Below are positions 56,825 to 64,000 of a DNA stretch of 64,000 nt, in pieces. Positions within the stretch are counted from its first letter, which is position 1, and every line of letters starts with the position of its first letter. Made by a program: the position numbers and the translations under genes. The notes beneath the pieces were generated by a model. It was not told the origin of the DNA. It searched no databases and saw only the letters and a program-made list of their open reading frames with translations. The stretch is from Streptomyces sp. XY006 (GTDB taxonomy: Bacteria > Actinomycetota > Actinomycetes > Streptomycetales > Streptomycetaceae): positions 278,250-342,249 of the forward strand of contig NZ_NOKT01000004.1 of NCBI RefSeq assembly GCF_002237655.1, in the 5' to 3' direction.

Positions 56825-58405
56825 ATGGCGCGATTCAACGGCAAGGCGGCGCGGGCCCGTCCCGTCTCGCGGGTGACGTCCACGGGACGTGTGCTGCGGA
56901 CGTACGAGGGCGGCCGGGGCCGGGAGCGGGACGCCCGCTCCGAGCTCTTCCTGCTCGCCGTGAGCAACTTCGTCTCCCAGCAGACCTTCTACGAGACCGG
57001 CGCCGACCGCGACGACCGGTTCCGCCGGCTCGTGCGCGAACTCGCCGTCGAGGACCCGCAGTGGACGGCCGGCCTGCTCGGCTGGCTGCGCGGCGCGGGC
57101 AACCTGCGCACCGCCTCGGTCGTCGGCGCGGCCGAGTACGTCAAGGCCCGCCTCGACGCCGGCGCCACCGGCGGCCCGTCCAACCGGCAGGTCGTCGACT
57201 CCGTGCTCCAGCGCCCCGACGAGCCCGGCGAACTGCTCGCGTACTGGACCGCGACGTACGGCCGCAACGTGCCCAAGCCGGTCAAGCGTGGCATCGCCGA
57301 CGCCGTCCGCCGCCTCTACCACGGCAAGGCGCTGCTGAAGTACGACACCGCCTCCAAGGGCTACCGCTTCGGCGACGTCCTCAACCTGGTGCACGCGGCG
57401 CCCGACCCGGACAAGCCCTGGCAGGGCGAGCTGTTCCGCTACGCGCTCGACCGGCGGCACCACCCGGACACCGCCGTGCCGCCCGCCGGCCGCACGCTCG
57501 GCGCGCACCGCGCGCTCATGGCGCTGCCCGTCGAGGAGCGGCGCGCGCTCGTGACCGCCGAGGGCGGTGCCGAGCGGCTGGCCGAGGCCGGCATGACGTG
57601 GGAGGCGCTGGCCGGCTGGCTGCAGGGTCCGATGGACAAGGCGGCCTGGGAGGCCGTGATCCCGTCCATGGGCACCATGGCGCTCGTGCGCAACCTGCGG
57701 AACTTCGACGAGGCCGGGGTGTCCGACGAGGTGGCCGAGCGGGTCGCGGCGCGGATCAGCGACCCGGCGGAGGTGGCGCGCTCGCGGCAGTTCCCCTTCC
57801 GGTACCTCGCCGCCCACCAGCACGCCCCGTCGCTGCGCTGGTCGTACGCCCTGGAGCGGGCCCTCGGCCACTCGCTGGCCAACGTGCCCGTGCTGCCCGG
57901 CCGGACGCTGGTGCTCGTGGACCGCTCGGGCTCGATGTTCTGGTCGCGGCTGTCCGACCGCTCCGAGCTCAACCGGGCCGACGCGGCGGCGATCTTCGGT
58001 ACGGCGCTCGCGCTGCGGGCCGAGCGCGCGGACCTGGTCGAGTTCGGCACGACGAGCGAGCGCGTGCCGTTCCGCCGGGGCGAGTCCGTGCTCCGGGTCC
58101 TGGACCGCTTCCACAGCCTCGGCGGCACCGACACCACCGAGGCGGTGCGCCGGCACTACGAGAAGCACGACCGGGTGCTGATCGTCACCGACGAGCAGTA
58201 CACGCACCACCACCTGGGCGACCCGACCGAGCAGATCCCGGCCGACGTGCCGGTCTACACCTGGAACCTCGCCGGGTACCGGGCGGGCCACGGCCCGTCG
58301 GGCACCGGGAACCGGCACACCTTCGGCGGCCTGACGGACGCGGCGTTCCGGATGGTGCCGCTGATCGAGGCCTCGCGTGACGCCGACTGGCCCTGGGCGG
58401 CCTGA
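56825..58405 (+). CDS. rsr: Ro60/Rsr-type TROVE domain RNA-binding protein
   Basis: A 526-residue bacterial Ro60 orthologue. Residues about 20-350 form the ring-shaped TROVE/HEAT-repeat domain (SELFLLAVSNFVSQQTFYET, AYWTATYGRNVPKPVKRGIA, IPSMGTMALVRNLRNFDEAG). Residues 355-526 are a von Willebrand A domain with MIDAS D366-R-S368-G-S370. Ro binds misfolded RNA in its ring and Y RNA on its outer face. GGGGGAA precedes ATG. It lies right after the predicted Y RNAs; no RtcB ligase or PNPase is next to it. A hairpin terminator follows. Confidence 0.94.
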   Translation: MARFNGKAARARPVSRVTSTGRVLRTYEGGRGRERDARSELFLLAVSNFVSQQTFYETGADRDDRFRRLVRELAVEDPQWTAGLLGWLRGAGNLRTASVVGAAEYVKARLDAGATGGPSNRQVVDSVLQRPDEPGELLAYWTATYGRNVPKPVKRGIADAVRRLYHGKALLKYDTASKGYRFGDVLNLVHAAPDPDKPWQGELFRYALDRRHHPDTAVPPAGRTLGAHRALMALPVEERRALVTAEGGAERLAEAGMTWEALAGWLQGPMDKAAWEAVIPSMGTMALVRNLRNFDEAGVSDEVAERVAARISDPAEVARSRQFPFRYLAAHQHAPSLRWSYALERALGHSLANVPVLPGRTLVLVDRSGSMFWSRLSDRSELNRADAAAIFGTALALRAERADLVEFGTTSERVPFRRGESVLRVLDRFHSLGGTDTTEAVRRHYEKHDRVLIVTDEQYTHHHLGDPTEQIPADVPVYTWNLAGYRAGHGPSGTGNRHTFGGLTDAAFRMVPLIEASRDADWPWAA

Positions 58406-58407
58406 GT

Positions 58408-58445
58408 GCCGTGGCCCGCACCGCGTGGGGAGTGCGGGTCACGGC
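58408..58445 (+). terminator. Terminator after rsr
   Basis: A 14-bp stem with one G-U pair (58408-58421 with 58432-58445), 10-base loop, starting 3 bases after the Ro stop. Confidence 0.7.
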
Positions 58446-58452
58446 CCTCTGG

Positions 58453-58488
58453 CCCCTTGTTCAAGCCCGACCCCTTGTTGAAGCCCTG
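58453..58488. repeat. Tandem 18-bp direct repeat before the GntR gene
   Basis: CCCCTTGTTCAAGCCCGA (58453-58470) and CCCCTTGTTGAAGCCCTG (58471-58488) differ at 3 positions. The second copy overlaps the predicted -35 box, so it may be an operator. Confidence 0.7.
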
Positions 58489-58503
58489 GCTGACATCTAA
58501 CAT
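58475..58503 (+). promoter_or_regulatory. Promoter of the GntR-ACC deaminase genes, leaderless
   Basis: TTGTTG (58475-58480), 17-base spacer, TAACAT (58498-58503). Transcription would start at about the ATG 58512, which has no ribosome site. Confidence 0.55.
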
Positions 58504-58511
58504 TTCAGTTC

Positions 58512-59153
58512 ATGGAAGCCATCCGGCCCGTGCCCCGGACCCTGCTCAGGGACCGGGCCTACGCGGCCATCCGGGACGCCATCGTGGCCGGGGAGCTCGA
58601 ACCCGGCGCGGTGGTGCGGGACGCCGACCTCGCCGAGCGGCTCGGGCTGTCCCGGGCGCCGGTCCGTGAGGCGTTCTCCCGCCTCGTCGACGAAGGGCTG
58701 CTGGAGAGCAAGCCGCAGAGCTACACCCGCGTCACGCCGCTCGTCGCCGCCGACGTCCGGGACGCCGCCGCGGTGGTCGGCGCCCTGCACGAACTGGTGA
58801 CCCGCACGGCCGTGCCCCGGCTGACCGAGGCGGACCTCGCCGTGATGCGCGCCGCCAACGAGCGGTTCGCCGCGGCGGTGCGCGCCGGGGACGTGGACGC
58901 GGCCCTGCGGGCCGACGACGACCTGCACGAGGTCCTGGTCCAGGCGAGCGGCAACCGCGCGGCCGCCGCGACCGTCGCCCGCTACACCCCGCTCATCCGC
59001 CGCCTGGAGCGCCGGCGCTTCGGCGAGGGCGGCAACTGCCGCTCGGCCGGACTGCACGAGCGGCTGATCGACGCCTGCGCGGCCGGCGACACGGCCGAGG
59101 CGGTCCGCGTCACGGCGGAGATCTGGCGGGGCCTGGAAGAACTCGCCGACTGA
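58512..59153 (+). CDS. GntR-family regulator (FCD subgroup)
   Basis: A 213-residue regulator. N-terminal winged helix ([20 protein letters not shown], about 13-32; [20 protein letters not shown], about 41-60) and an FCD helical ligand domain (about 80-205) with metal-site histidines in [11 protein letters not shown] and [12 protein letters not shown]. It precedes the ACC deaminase gene by 88 bases and probably senses ACC or a related acid. Leaderless ATG start. Confidence 0.9.
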   Translation: MEAIRPVPRTLLRDRAYAAIRDAIVAGELEPGAVVRDADLAERLGLSRAPVREAFSRLVDEGLLESKPQSYTRVTPLVAADVRDAAAVVGALHELVTRTAVPRLTEADLAVMRAANERFAAAVRAGDVDAALRADDDLHEVLVQASGNRAAAATVARYTPLIRRLERRRFGEGGNCRSAGLHERLIDACAAGDTAEAVRVTAEIWRGLEELAD

Positions 59154-59241
59154 GGCGCAGCAGAAGGGCTCGCCGACCGAGGCGGGCCGGCGAGCGACCC
59201 GCACCGACACCGACCGGACCGACATCGACCCGGAGGGACTC

Positions 59242-60258
59242 ATGCCTCTTTCCTCGTACGCGCGTTACCCCCTCCTGTTCGGGCCCTCGCCGGTCCACCC
59301 CCTGGAGCGCCTGACCGCACATCTCGGCGGCGCCACCCTGTGGGCGAAGCGGGAGGACTGCAACTCCGGCATCGCCTACGGCGGGAACAAGACCCGCAAG
59401 CTGGAGTACCTGGTCGCGGACGCCCTCGCCCAGGGCTGCGACACGCTCGTGTCGATCGGCGGCGTGCAGTCCAACCACACCCGCCAGGTCGCGGCCGTCG
59501 CCGCCCGGGCGGGACTGAAGTGCGTGCTCGTCCAGGAGAGCTGGGTGGACTGGCCGGACGCCGTGTACGACAAGGTCGGCAACATCCTGATCAGCCGTCT
59601 CGCGGGAGCCGATGTCCGGTTGGTCAGGGCCGGGTTCGGGATCGGGTTCAAGGAGAGCTGGGAGCAGGCCCTCAGGGAGGTCGAGGAGTCGGGCGGGAAG
59701 CCGTACGCCATCCCGGCCGGGGCCTCCGACCATCCGCTCGGCGGCCTCGGATTCGCCGCCTGGGCGCACGAAGTGGTGCAGCAGGAGCGGGAGCTGGGCG
59801 TCTTCTTCGACACCGTGGTGGTGTGCTCGGTGACCGGGTCGACCCAGGCCGGCATGGTCGCCGCCTTCGCCGCGCTGGAGGAGGCCGGCGGGCGGCCCCG
59901 GCGCGTGCTCGGCGTCGACGCCTCCGCGAAACCGGCCGCCACCCGGGCCCAGATCGCCCGCATCGCCCACCGCACCGGGCAACTCATCGGTGTCAAGCGC
60001 GAGTTGACCGAGGCGGACGTCGAGCTCGACGAGCGCTACCACGCGGGCACCTACGGCGTCCCCGACGAGGCCACCCTGGACGCCATGCGCCTCGCGGCCC
60101 GGACGGAGGGGATGGTCACCGACCCCGTCTACGAGGGCAAGTCCATGGCCGGGATGGTCGACCTGGTGTCACGCGGCGAGATCGGCCGGGACTCCACGGT
60201 GCTCTACGCCCACCTGGGCGGCCAGCCGGCACTGAACGCGTACAGCGCACTGTTCTAG
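59242..60258 (+). CDS. acdS: 1-Aminocyclopropane-1-carboxylate deaminase
   Basis: Pyridoxal-phosphate enzyme splitting ACC, the plant ethylene precursor, to 2-oxobutyrate and ammonia. 338 residues. [13 protein letters not shown] carries the cofactor lysine (about residue 51), followed by [23 protein letters not shown] (phosphate binding) and [14 protein letters not shown] at the end. The family also contains D-cysteine desulfhydrases, but the N-terminus and YEGKSMAGM pattern favour AcdS. GGAGGG precedes ATG. Under the neighbouring GntR by context. Confidence 0.9.
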   Translation: MPLSSYARYPLLFGPSPVHPLERLTAHLGGATLWAKREDCNSGIAYGGNKTRKLEYLVADALAQGCDTLVSIGGVQSNHTRQVAAVAARAGLKCVLVQESWVDWPDAVYDKVGNILISRLAGADVRLVRAGFGIGFKESWEQALREVEESGGKPYAIPAGASDHPLGGLGFAAWAHEVVQQERELGVFFDTVVVCSVTGSTQAGMVAAFAALEEAGGRPRRVLGVDASAKPAATRAQIARIAHRTGQLIGVKRELTEADVELDERYHAGTYGVPDEATLDAMRLAARTEGMVTDPVYEGKSMAGMVDLVSRGEIGRDSTVLYAHLGGQPALNAYSALF

Positions 60259-60287
60259 GGCGGCGTCGGAGCAGCGGTCGGGGGCAG

Positions 60288-60308
60288 CGGCCGGTGGGGG
60301 CCCGGCCG
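60288..60308. terminator. Weak hairpin between convergent genes
   Basis: CGGCCGG (60288-60294) pairs with CCGGCCG (60302-60308), loop 7. Placement between acdS and dinB suggests a shared terminator. Confidence 0.45.
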
Positions 60309-60321
60309 GTGCGGGAGCCGT

Positions 60322-60837
60322 CTAGTAGTAGCCCTTCCTCCCGTCCAGCAGTTCGCGCACGATGTCCGCGTGACCGGCGTGCCGTCCCGTCTCCTCGATG
60401 AGGTGGATGAGCATCCAGCGGAGGTTGGCCTTGGCGGAGGCGTACCCGGGATGCCGGCCGGTGTCGTCCAGGGACGCCGCCGCCACGATCTCGTCGCTGC
60501 GGGCGCACTGGGCCTCGTAGTCCGCGAGCACCTGCGCCAGCGTGCGGGAGCCGGTGCGCCAGTCGGCGTCCTCCTCCGTCTCGTCGAAGGACGGGTTCCG
60601 CGACGCGTCCCCGCCGAGGAACAGCACCTCCAGCCAGGTGTGCTCGACCCAGCGCATATGGCTGACCAGCCCGGCCATCGTCATCCCGGGGGAGGTCGGG
60701 ACGACGGAGCGGTGCGCGTCCGCCTCGCCGAGACCCTCGCACTTCCAGCGCAGGATCCGGCGTTGCAGCTCCAGCCATCCGAGGAGCGCGGTGCGTTCGT
60801 CGGCCTGGAAGGGCGGACGTTCCAGTGAAGGGGTCAT
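60322..60837 (-). CDS. DinB / DUF664 family protein
   Basis: A 171-residue four-helix-bundle protein of the DinB superfamily, DUF664 group, often mycothiol-dependent. The three metal histidines can be placed in MAGLVSHMRWVEHTW (about 53-67) and LIHLIEETGRHAGHADIVRE (about 143-162). ATG 60837 gives the usual start. The substrate is unknown; family members act on thiol conjugates. Confidence 0.88.
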   Translation of the reverse strand: MTPSLERPPFQADERTALLGWLELQRRILRWKCEGLGEADAHRSVVPTSPGMTMAGLVSHMRWVEHTWLEVLFLGGDASRNPSFDETEEDADWRTGSRTLAQVLADYEAQCARSDEIVAAASLDDTGRHPGYASAKANLRWMLIHLIEETGRHAGHADIVRELLDGRKGYY

Positions 60838-61033
60838 GCCGGCGGACCGTAGCGTGCGCCGCTCCGGGCTGTCGCCGGATTTTCGGCGCCCCATGGTGTC
60901 TCATGGCTCCCCCTGGCCCTCCCCCTGGCCTCTCGCGGTGTCCCGCGGCGACCCGGCACCGGCCGGTCGGCCGGGAATCAACGGGCCGGTCGGCGGGTTG
61001 TGAGCCGTGACCCGACGTCACCGAGGAGCCGTG

Positions 61034-61510
61034 ATGACCGACGAACCAGCCGTCGAAGCAGCCGTCGAGCCAGCCGTCGAATCCCCCGCCCAGTCCGCCG
61101 ACGGGCCGGCCGTCGAATCCGCCGTCCGGGAACTGCGCCTGGTCGTGACCGCCGACGACTACGACGCCGCGCTGCACTTCTACCGGGACGTGCTCGGCCT
61201 GCCCGAGCGGGGCGCCTTCGCCTCCGAGGACGGCCGGGTGACGATCCTGGAGGCCGGACGGGCCACCCTGGAGCTGACCGATCCGAACCATGCCGCGTTC
61301 ATCGACGAGGTCGAGGTGGGGCGGCGCGTGGCCGGGCACATCCGGGTCGCCTTCCAGGTCGACGACTCCGCCGCCACCACCGCCAGGCTCGCCGCGGCCG
61401 GCGCCGAGGTCGTCGCGGAGCCGACCCGCACCCCCTGGAACTCCCTGAACTCCCGGCTCGAAGCACCGGGCGCCCTGCAGCTGACGCTGTTCACCGAGCT
61501 CGGCGACTGA
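61034..61510 (+). CDS. VOC-family (glyoxalase-like) protein
   Basis: A 158-residue vicinal-oxygen-chelate protein. The N-terminal 32 residues are an unusual Ala/Val/Glu/Pro stretch with short repeats (EAAVEPAVESP, ADGPAVESAV), perhaps disordered. The VOC domain follows: LRLVVTADDYDAALHFYRDV (about 37-56), a HIRVAFQVDD strand and LQLTLFTELGD at the end. Metal ligands are not clear, so activity is unknown. GAGGAG precedes ATG. Confidence 0.85.
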   Translation: MTDEPAVEAAVEPAVESPAQSADGPAVESAVRELRLVVTADDYDAALHFYRDVLGLPERGAFASEDGRVTILEAGRATLELTDPNHAAFIDEVEVGRRVAGHIRVAFQVDDSAATTARLAAAGAEVVAEPTRTPWNSLNSRLEAPGALQLTLFTELGD

Positions 61511-61537
61511 CGCCCCCGGGCCGCGTCCGCCGCCGGA

Positions 61538-61550
61538 TAGGGTGCTGGGC
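61538..61550 (+). promoter_or_regulatory. -10 box of the LacI gene, probably leaderless
   Basis: TAGGGT (61538-61543) lies 7 bases before GTG 61551 without a ribosome site. Confidence 0.5.
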
Positions 61551-62588
61551 GTGCGGACGGACAATCAGCCCGCGGAGCCGGGAGCCGAGCGGCCCGGCGG
61601 CACGCGGCGCCGGGCCACCATCCACGACGTCGCACGCCTGGCCGGGGTGTCACGCCAGACGGTCTCCCGGGCGGTCAACGACAAGGGCGAGATCGACCCG
61701 GCGACCAAGGAGCGGGTACTGGAGGCGGCACGGCTCCTGGACTACCGGCCGAGCCGGTTCGCCCGCGGGCTCGTCCGCAAGGGCGCGGTGACGGCCGGCC
61801 TGGTCATCCCGGACCTGCGCAACCCCTTCTTCCCCGAGGTCGCCGCCGGGGTGCTGGAGGCCGCCGAGCAGCGCGGCTGGCAGGTCGTCGTCTGGGACTC
61901 GCGGATCGACGGGGCCCGGGAACGGCAGGCGCTCGACGTGCTCTCCCACCAGGCGGACGCCGTCGTGGGCTACTTCAGGGACCCCGACGACGTGCTCATC
62001 CGGCACCTCGGGGGCGTCCCCCTGGTGCTGCTGGAGCGCGGCCCGCAGCAGACCCGGTTCGCGGCCGTCGGCATCGACGCCGCCGCCGGAGTCGCCCAGG
62101 GCATGGACCACCTGCACCGCCGGGGCCACCGCAGGATCGGCATGCTGGACGGCGTGCACGGCCCCGGCCCCCGCCGGCAGGCCTTCCTGGAGCAGGCCCG
62201 GCGGCTCGGCCTGCCCGTCGACGAGGACTGGGTCGTCATCTGCCCCGAGCACAGCGTGCGGGGCGGCGAGGCCGGCATGGAACGCCTGCTGCGGGAGCGG
62301 CCCGGGATCACGGCCGTCTTCGGCTTCAACGACCTCATCGCCGTCGGCGCGATGCGCACCGCCCGCCGGCACGGCCGCGCGGTCCCCGGCGAGCTGGCCG
62401 TGCTGGGCTTCGACGGCCTCTCCCTGGGCGAGCTGGTGGAACCCGCCCTCACCACCCTGCACATCGACAAGCGGCAACTGGGCCGGCTGGCGGTGGAGCA
62501 GGTGGCCCGGCTGCGGGCCGGCGAGGAGCCCTTGCGCGGGACGGACGCCTGGGTGACACCCGAGCTCCTGGTGCGCGAATCCGCCTGA
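61551..62588 (+). CDS. LacI-family transcriptional regulator
   Basis: A 345-residue repressor. HTH at about 21-45 (ATIHDVARLAGVSRQTVSRA), hinge helix (RPSRFARGL), then periplasmic-binding-like sugar domain (AGLVIPDLRNPFFPEVAAGV, AVVGYF, FGFNDLIAVGAMRTAR, LAVLGFDG). GTG 61551 chosen from the leaderless pattern; GTG 61542 is in frame. No transporter or sugar gene is adjacent in the visible region, so its target is unknown. Confidence 0.92.
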   Translation: MRTDNQPAEPGAERPGGTRRRATIHDVARLAGVSRQTVSRAVNDKGEIDPATKERVLEAARLLDYRPSRFARGLVRKGAVTAGLVIPDLRNPFFPEVAAGVLEAAEQRGWQVVVWDSRIDGARERQALDVLSHQADAVVGYFRDPDDVLIRHLGGVPLVLLERGPQQTRFAAVGIDAAAGVAQGMDHLHRRGHRRIGMLDGVHGPGPRRQAFLEQARRLGLPVDEDWVVICPEHSVRGGEAGMERLLRERPGITAVFGFNDLIAVGAMRTARRHGRAVPGELAVLGFDGLSLGELVEPALTTLHIDKRQLGRLAVEQVARLRAGEEPLRGTDAWVTPELLVRESA

Positions 62589-62670
62589 GCCGGGCCCCGC
62601 CGACCGGGACGTCCGATGGCCCTGTCTCGGTAGGGTGCGCAGAGAGTCCCCGGTCGGTGAGGAGTACTGC

Positions 62671-63258
62671 GTGGCGCAGGTCAGGCCCATGCGGGCGGAT
62701 GCCCGGCGCAACTACGAGCGGTTGCTGCGAGTGGCCGTGGAGGCGTTCGCCGAGCACGGGGAAGGGGCGTCGCTCGACGACATCGCCAAGCGGGCCGGGG
62801 TCGGCTCGGGGACGCTGTACCGGCACTTCCCGACACGGCACGCCCTGCTGGAGGCCGCCTACCTGGACCGGATCGAGGCGCTCGCGGCCCGGGCCGACGC
62901 GCTGGCCGCCGAACTGCCGCCGGGCGAGGCGCTGCTGGAGTGGCTCCATGAACTCGGCACCGGGATGATCCGCATGCGCGGGCTCCGGGCACTCCTCGGC
63001 CCGGCCGTCACCGAGGGCGGCTCGGCGGCCGCCACGGCCTGCGGCGACTGCGTGCGGAACGCGGCGGGGCGGCTGGTGCGGGCGGCGCAGGAGGAGGGCA
63101 CGCTGCGGCCGGACGTGGAGCCGATGGACGTGCTCCGGCTGGCCCACGGCGTGGCGACGGCGTCGGAACTGGCCGACGGACAGGGGCGCCACATCCGGCG
63201 GTATCTCGCGCTGCTGACGGAGGGCTTGCGGCCGCGGGACGCTGACGCGGGGAGCTGA
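62671..63258 (+). CDS. TetR-family regulator
   Basis: A 195-residue TetR regulator: HTH about 12-58 (NYERLLRVAVEAFAEHGEGA, SLDDIAKRAGVGSGTLYRHF), then a helical ligand domain of the SbtR-like C-terminal group. GTG with GAGGAG 7 bases upstream. Neighbours are LacI and TerD genes, neither an obvious target. Confidence 0.91.
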   Translation: MAQVRPMRADARRNYERLLRVAVEAFAEHGEGASLDDIAKRAGVGSGTLYRHFPTRHALLEAAYLDRIEALAARADALAAELPPGEALLEWLHELGTGMIRMRGLRALLGPAVTEGGSAAATACGDCVRNAAGRLVRAAQEEGTLRPDVEPMDVLRLAHGVATASELADGQGRHIRRYLALLTEGLRPRDADAGS

Positions 63259-63274
63259 CGCGGAGCGCTGACGT

Positions 63275-63301
63275 CGGACGCCCCCGGGCCGGGGGCGTCC
63301 G
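63275..63301. terminator. Strong bidirectional terminator
   Basis: A perfect 11-bp stem (63275-63285 with 63291-63301) with GGGCC loop, extended outward by GACGT/ACGTC. Between convergent TetR and TerD genes. Confidence 0.82.
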
Positions 63302-63328
63302 AGACGTCGGGCGGCGTGGTGCGTGGTG

Positions 63329-64000
63329 TCACAAGGCCTGTGCCGCCGGCTTCACCATGCCCCTCACCGTGCGGGACTTCACGAAGTCGCCCATCGCCGT
63401 CATGTCCCACTCGCCGGAGAACTGGCGGATCAGCTTGGCCATCATCACGCCCGTCTGGGGCTCGGCGCTGGTGAGGTCGAAGCGGACCAGCTCCTCGCCG
63501 GTCGTGCCGTCCAGGAGGCGGCAGTAGGCCTTGGCGACCTCCGTGAACTTCTGGCCGGAGAAGGAGTTGACCGTGAAGACCAGGCCGGTGACCTCCTGGG
63601 GCAGGCGGCCGAGGTCGACCGTGATGACCTCGTCGTCACCGCCGCCCTCGCCGGTGAGGTTGTCACCGGAGTGCCGGATCGCGCCGCCGATGATCTGCAG
63701 CTTGCCGAAGTAGCAGCTGTCGATGTGGTTGCGCTGCGGCCCGTAGGCGATGACCGAGGCGTCCAGGTCGATGTCCTTGCCGCGGTAGGCCGGCTCCCAG
63801 CCGAGGCCCATCTTGACCTGGGAGAGCAGGGGACGGCCGCCCTTGATCAGGGAGACCGTCTGGTTCTTCTGGAGGCTTACGCGGCCCTTGTCCAGGTTGA
63901 TCTTCCCGGCGCCGGGCGCGGGCGGCGGGGGCGTGGCCGGGGCGGCCGGCGCTGCCGCGGGCGTGGTGACGGGCGGGGCCGGCGGCTGCACGGGCGGGGC
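63329..64000 (-). CDS. TerD-domain protein, partial
   Basis: The C-terminal part of a tellurium-resistance/stress TerD protein; the N-terminus runs off the window. About 25 visible residues are Ala/Pro/Thr-rich (a linker), then the TerD domain starts at KINLDKGRVSLQKNQTVSLI with MGLGWEPAYRGKDIDLDASV, the calcium-type sites DIDLDAS and GEGGGDDEVI, and ends FVKSRTVRGMVKP. TerD proteins bind calcium and act in stress signalling; the Pro-rich extension points to a fused or multi-domain form. Confidence 0.9.
   Translation of the reverse strand, partial: APPVQPPAPPVTTPAAAPAAPATPPPPAPGAGKINLDKGRVSLQKNQTVSLIKGGRPLLSQVKMGLGWEPAYRGKDIDLDASVIAYGPQRNHIDSCYFGKLQIIGGAIRHSGDNLTGEGGGDDEVITVDLGRLPQEVTGLVFTVNSFSGQKFTEVAKAYCRLLDGTTGEELVRFDLTSAEPQTGVMMAKLIRQFSGEWDMTAMGDFVKSRTVRGMVKPAAQAL

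Noticed and set aside
59242..60258. D-cysteine desulfhydrase instead of ACC deaminase
   Set aside because: It cannot be fully excluded, but the N-terminal sequence, length and GntR neighbour fit AcdS better.

Overview
The window is very high-GC and gene-dense. Its gene order is that of the core chromosome of a Streptomyces species: glycolysis (gap-pgk-tpiA-secG), a pgi gene, a pentose-phosphate operon (tkt-tal-zwf-opcA-pgl), ctaB/ctaA haem genes, the suf operon, dapD, and many GTG/TTG starts with ATGA/GTGA gene overlaps. The genus call rests on family resemblance and synteny recalled from memory, not on a search.

Layout. 1-6469: end of gap, then pgk, tpiA, secG, an RbpA-family gene, an MFS exporter and pgi. 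6556-10145 (minus): a PadR regulator with an MacB/FtsX-type ABC exporter. 10268-16914: a sugar-uptake cluster with two solute-binding proteins, a GH13 glucosidase and two permeases but no ATPase; Streptomyces usually shares MsiK for this. 17072-21997: one giant DUF4011/SF1-helicase/nuclease/DUF3320 gene, a likely single-gene anti-phage system. 22036-28665 (minus): the pentose-phosphate operon. 29020-34436: ctaB, a small conserved gene, an amidohydrolase, ctaA and an ABC-2 exporter. 34486-41999: an AAC(3)-like gene divergent from sufR-sufB-sufD-Rieske-sufC-sufS-sufU-sufT. 42069-49494: an anchored AbfB protein, SMR pump plus TetR, dapD, a small secreted protein, an ECF sigma factor with a partner, a dapA paralogue and unknown genes. 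49548-56487: small membrane-associated proteins, a monooxygenase-fold protein, a secreted nuclease, an unknown protein and a PhoX phosphatase. 56539-58405: noncoding RNAs plus a Ro60 (TROVE) protein. 58512-64000: GntR plus ACC deaminase, DinB, VOC, LacI, TetR and a partial TerD protein.

The most notable system is the Ro ribonucleoprotein locus. Directly upstream of the Ro gene lies an RNA of about 150 nt whose ends pair into a bulged helix. Its middle folds as a circularly permuted tRNA (T arm, closed 7-bp acceptor stem, then D arm), which is the architecture of a YrlA-type bacterial Y RNA. Just before it lies a second, shorter element with the same Ro-helix sequence but no tRNA module, so two paralogous Y-like RNAs appear to precede one Ro protein.

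Other striking points are an ECF sigma factor carrying an in-frame copy of what looks like a repetitive palindrome inside region 4, a MalF-type permease with a large Ig-like extracytoplasmic insertion, twin 15-bp palindromes in the sugar cluster, tandem operators abutting the start codon of the SMR pump, a SufR-type operator overlapping the sufR start, and a PHO-box-like repeat before phoX.
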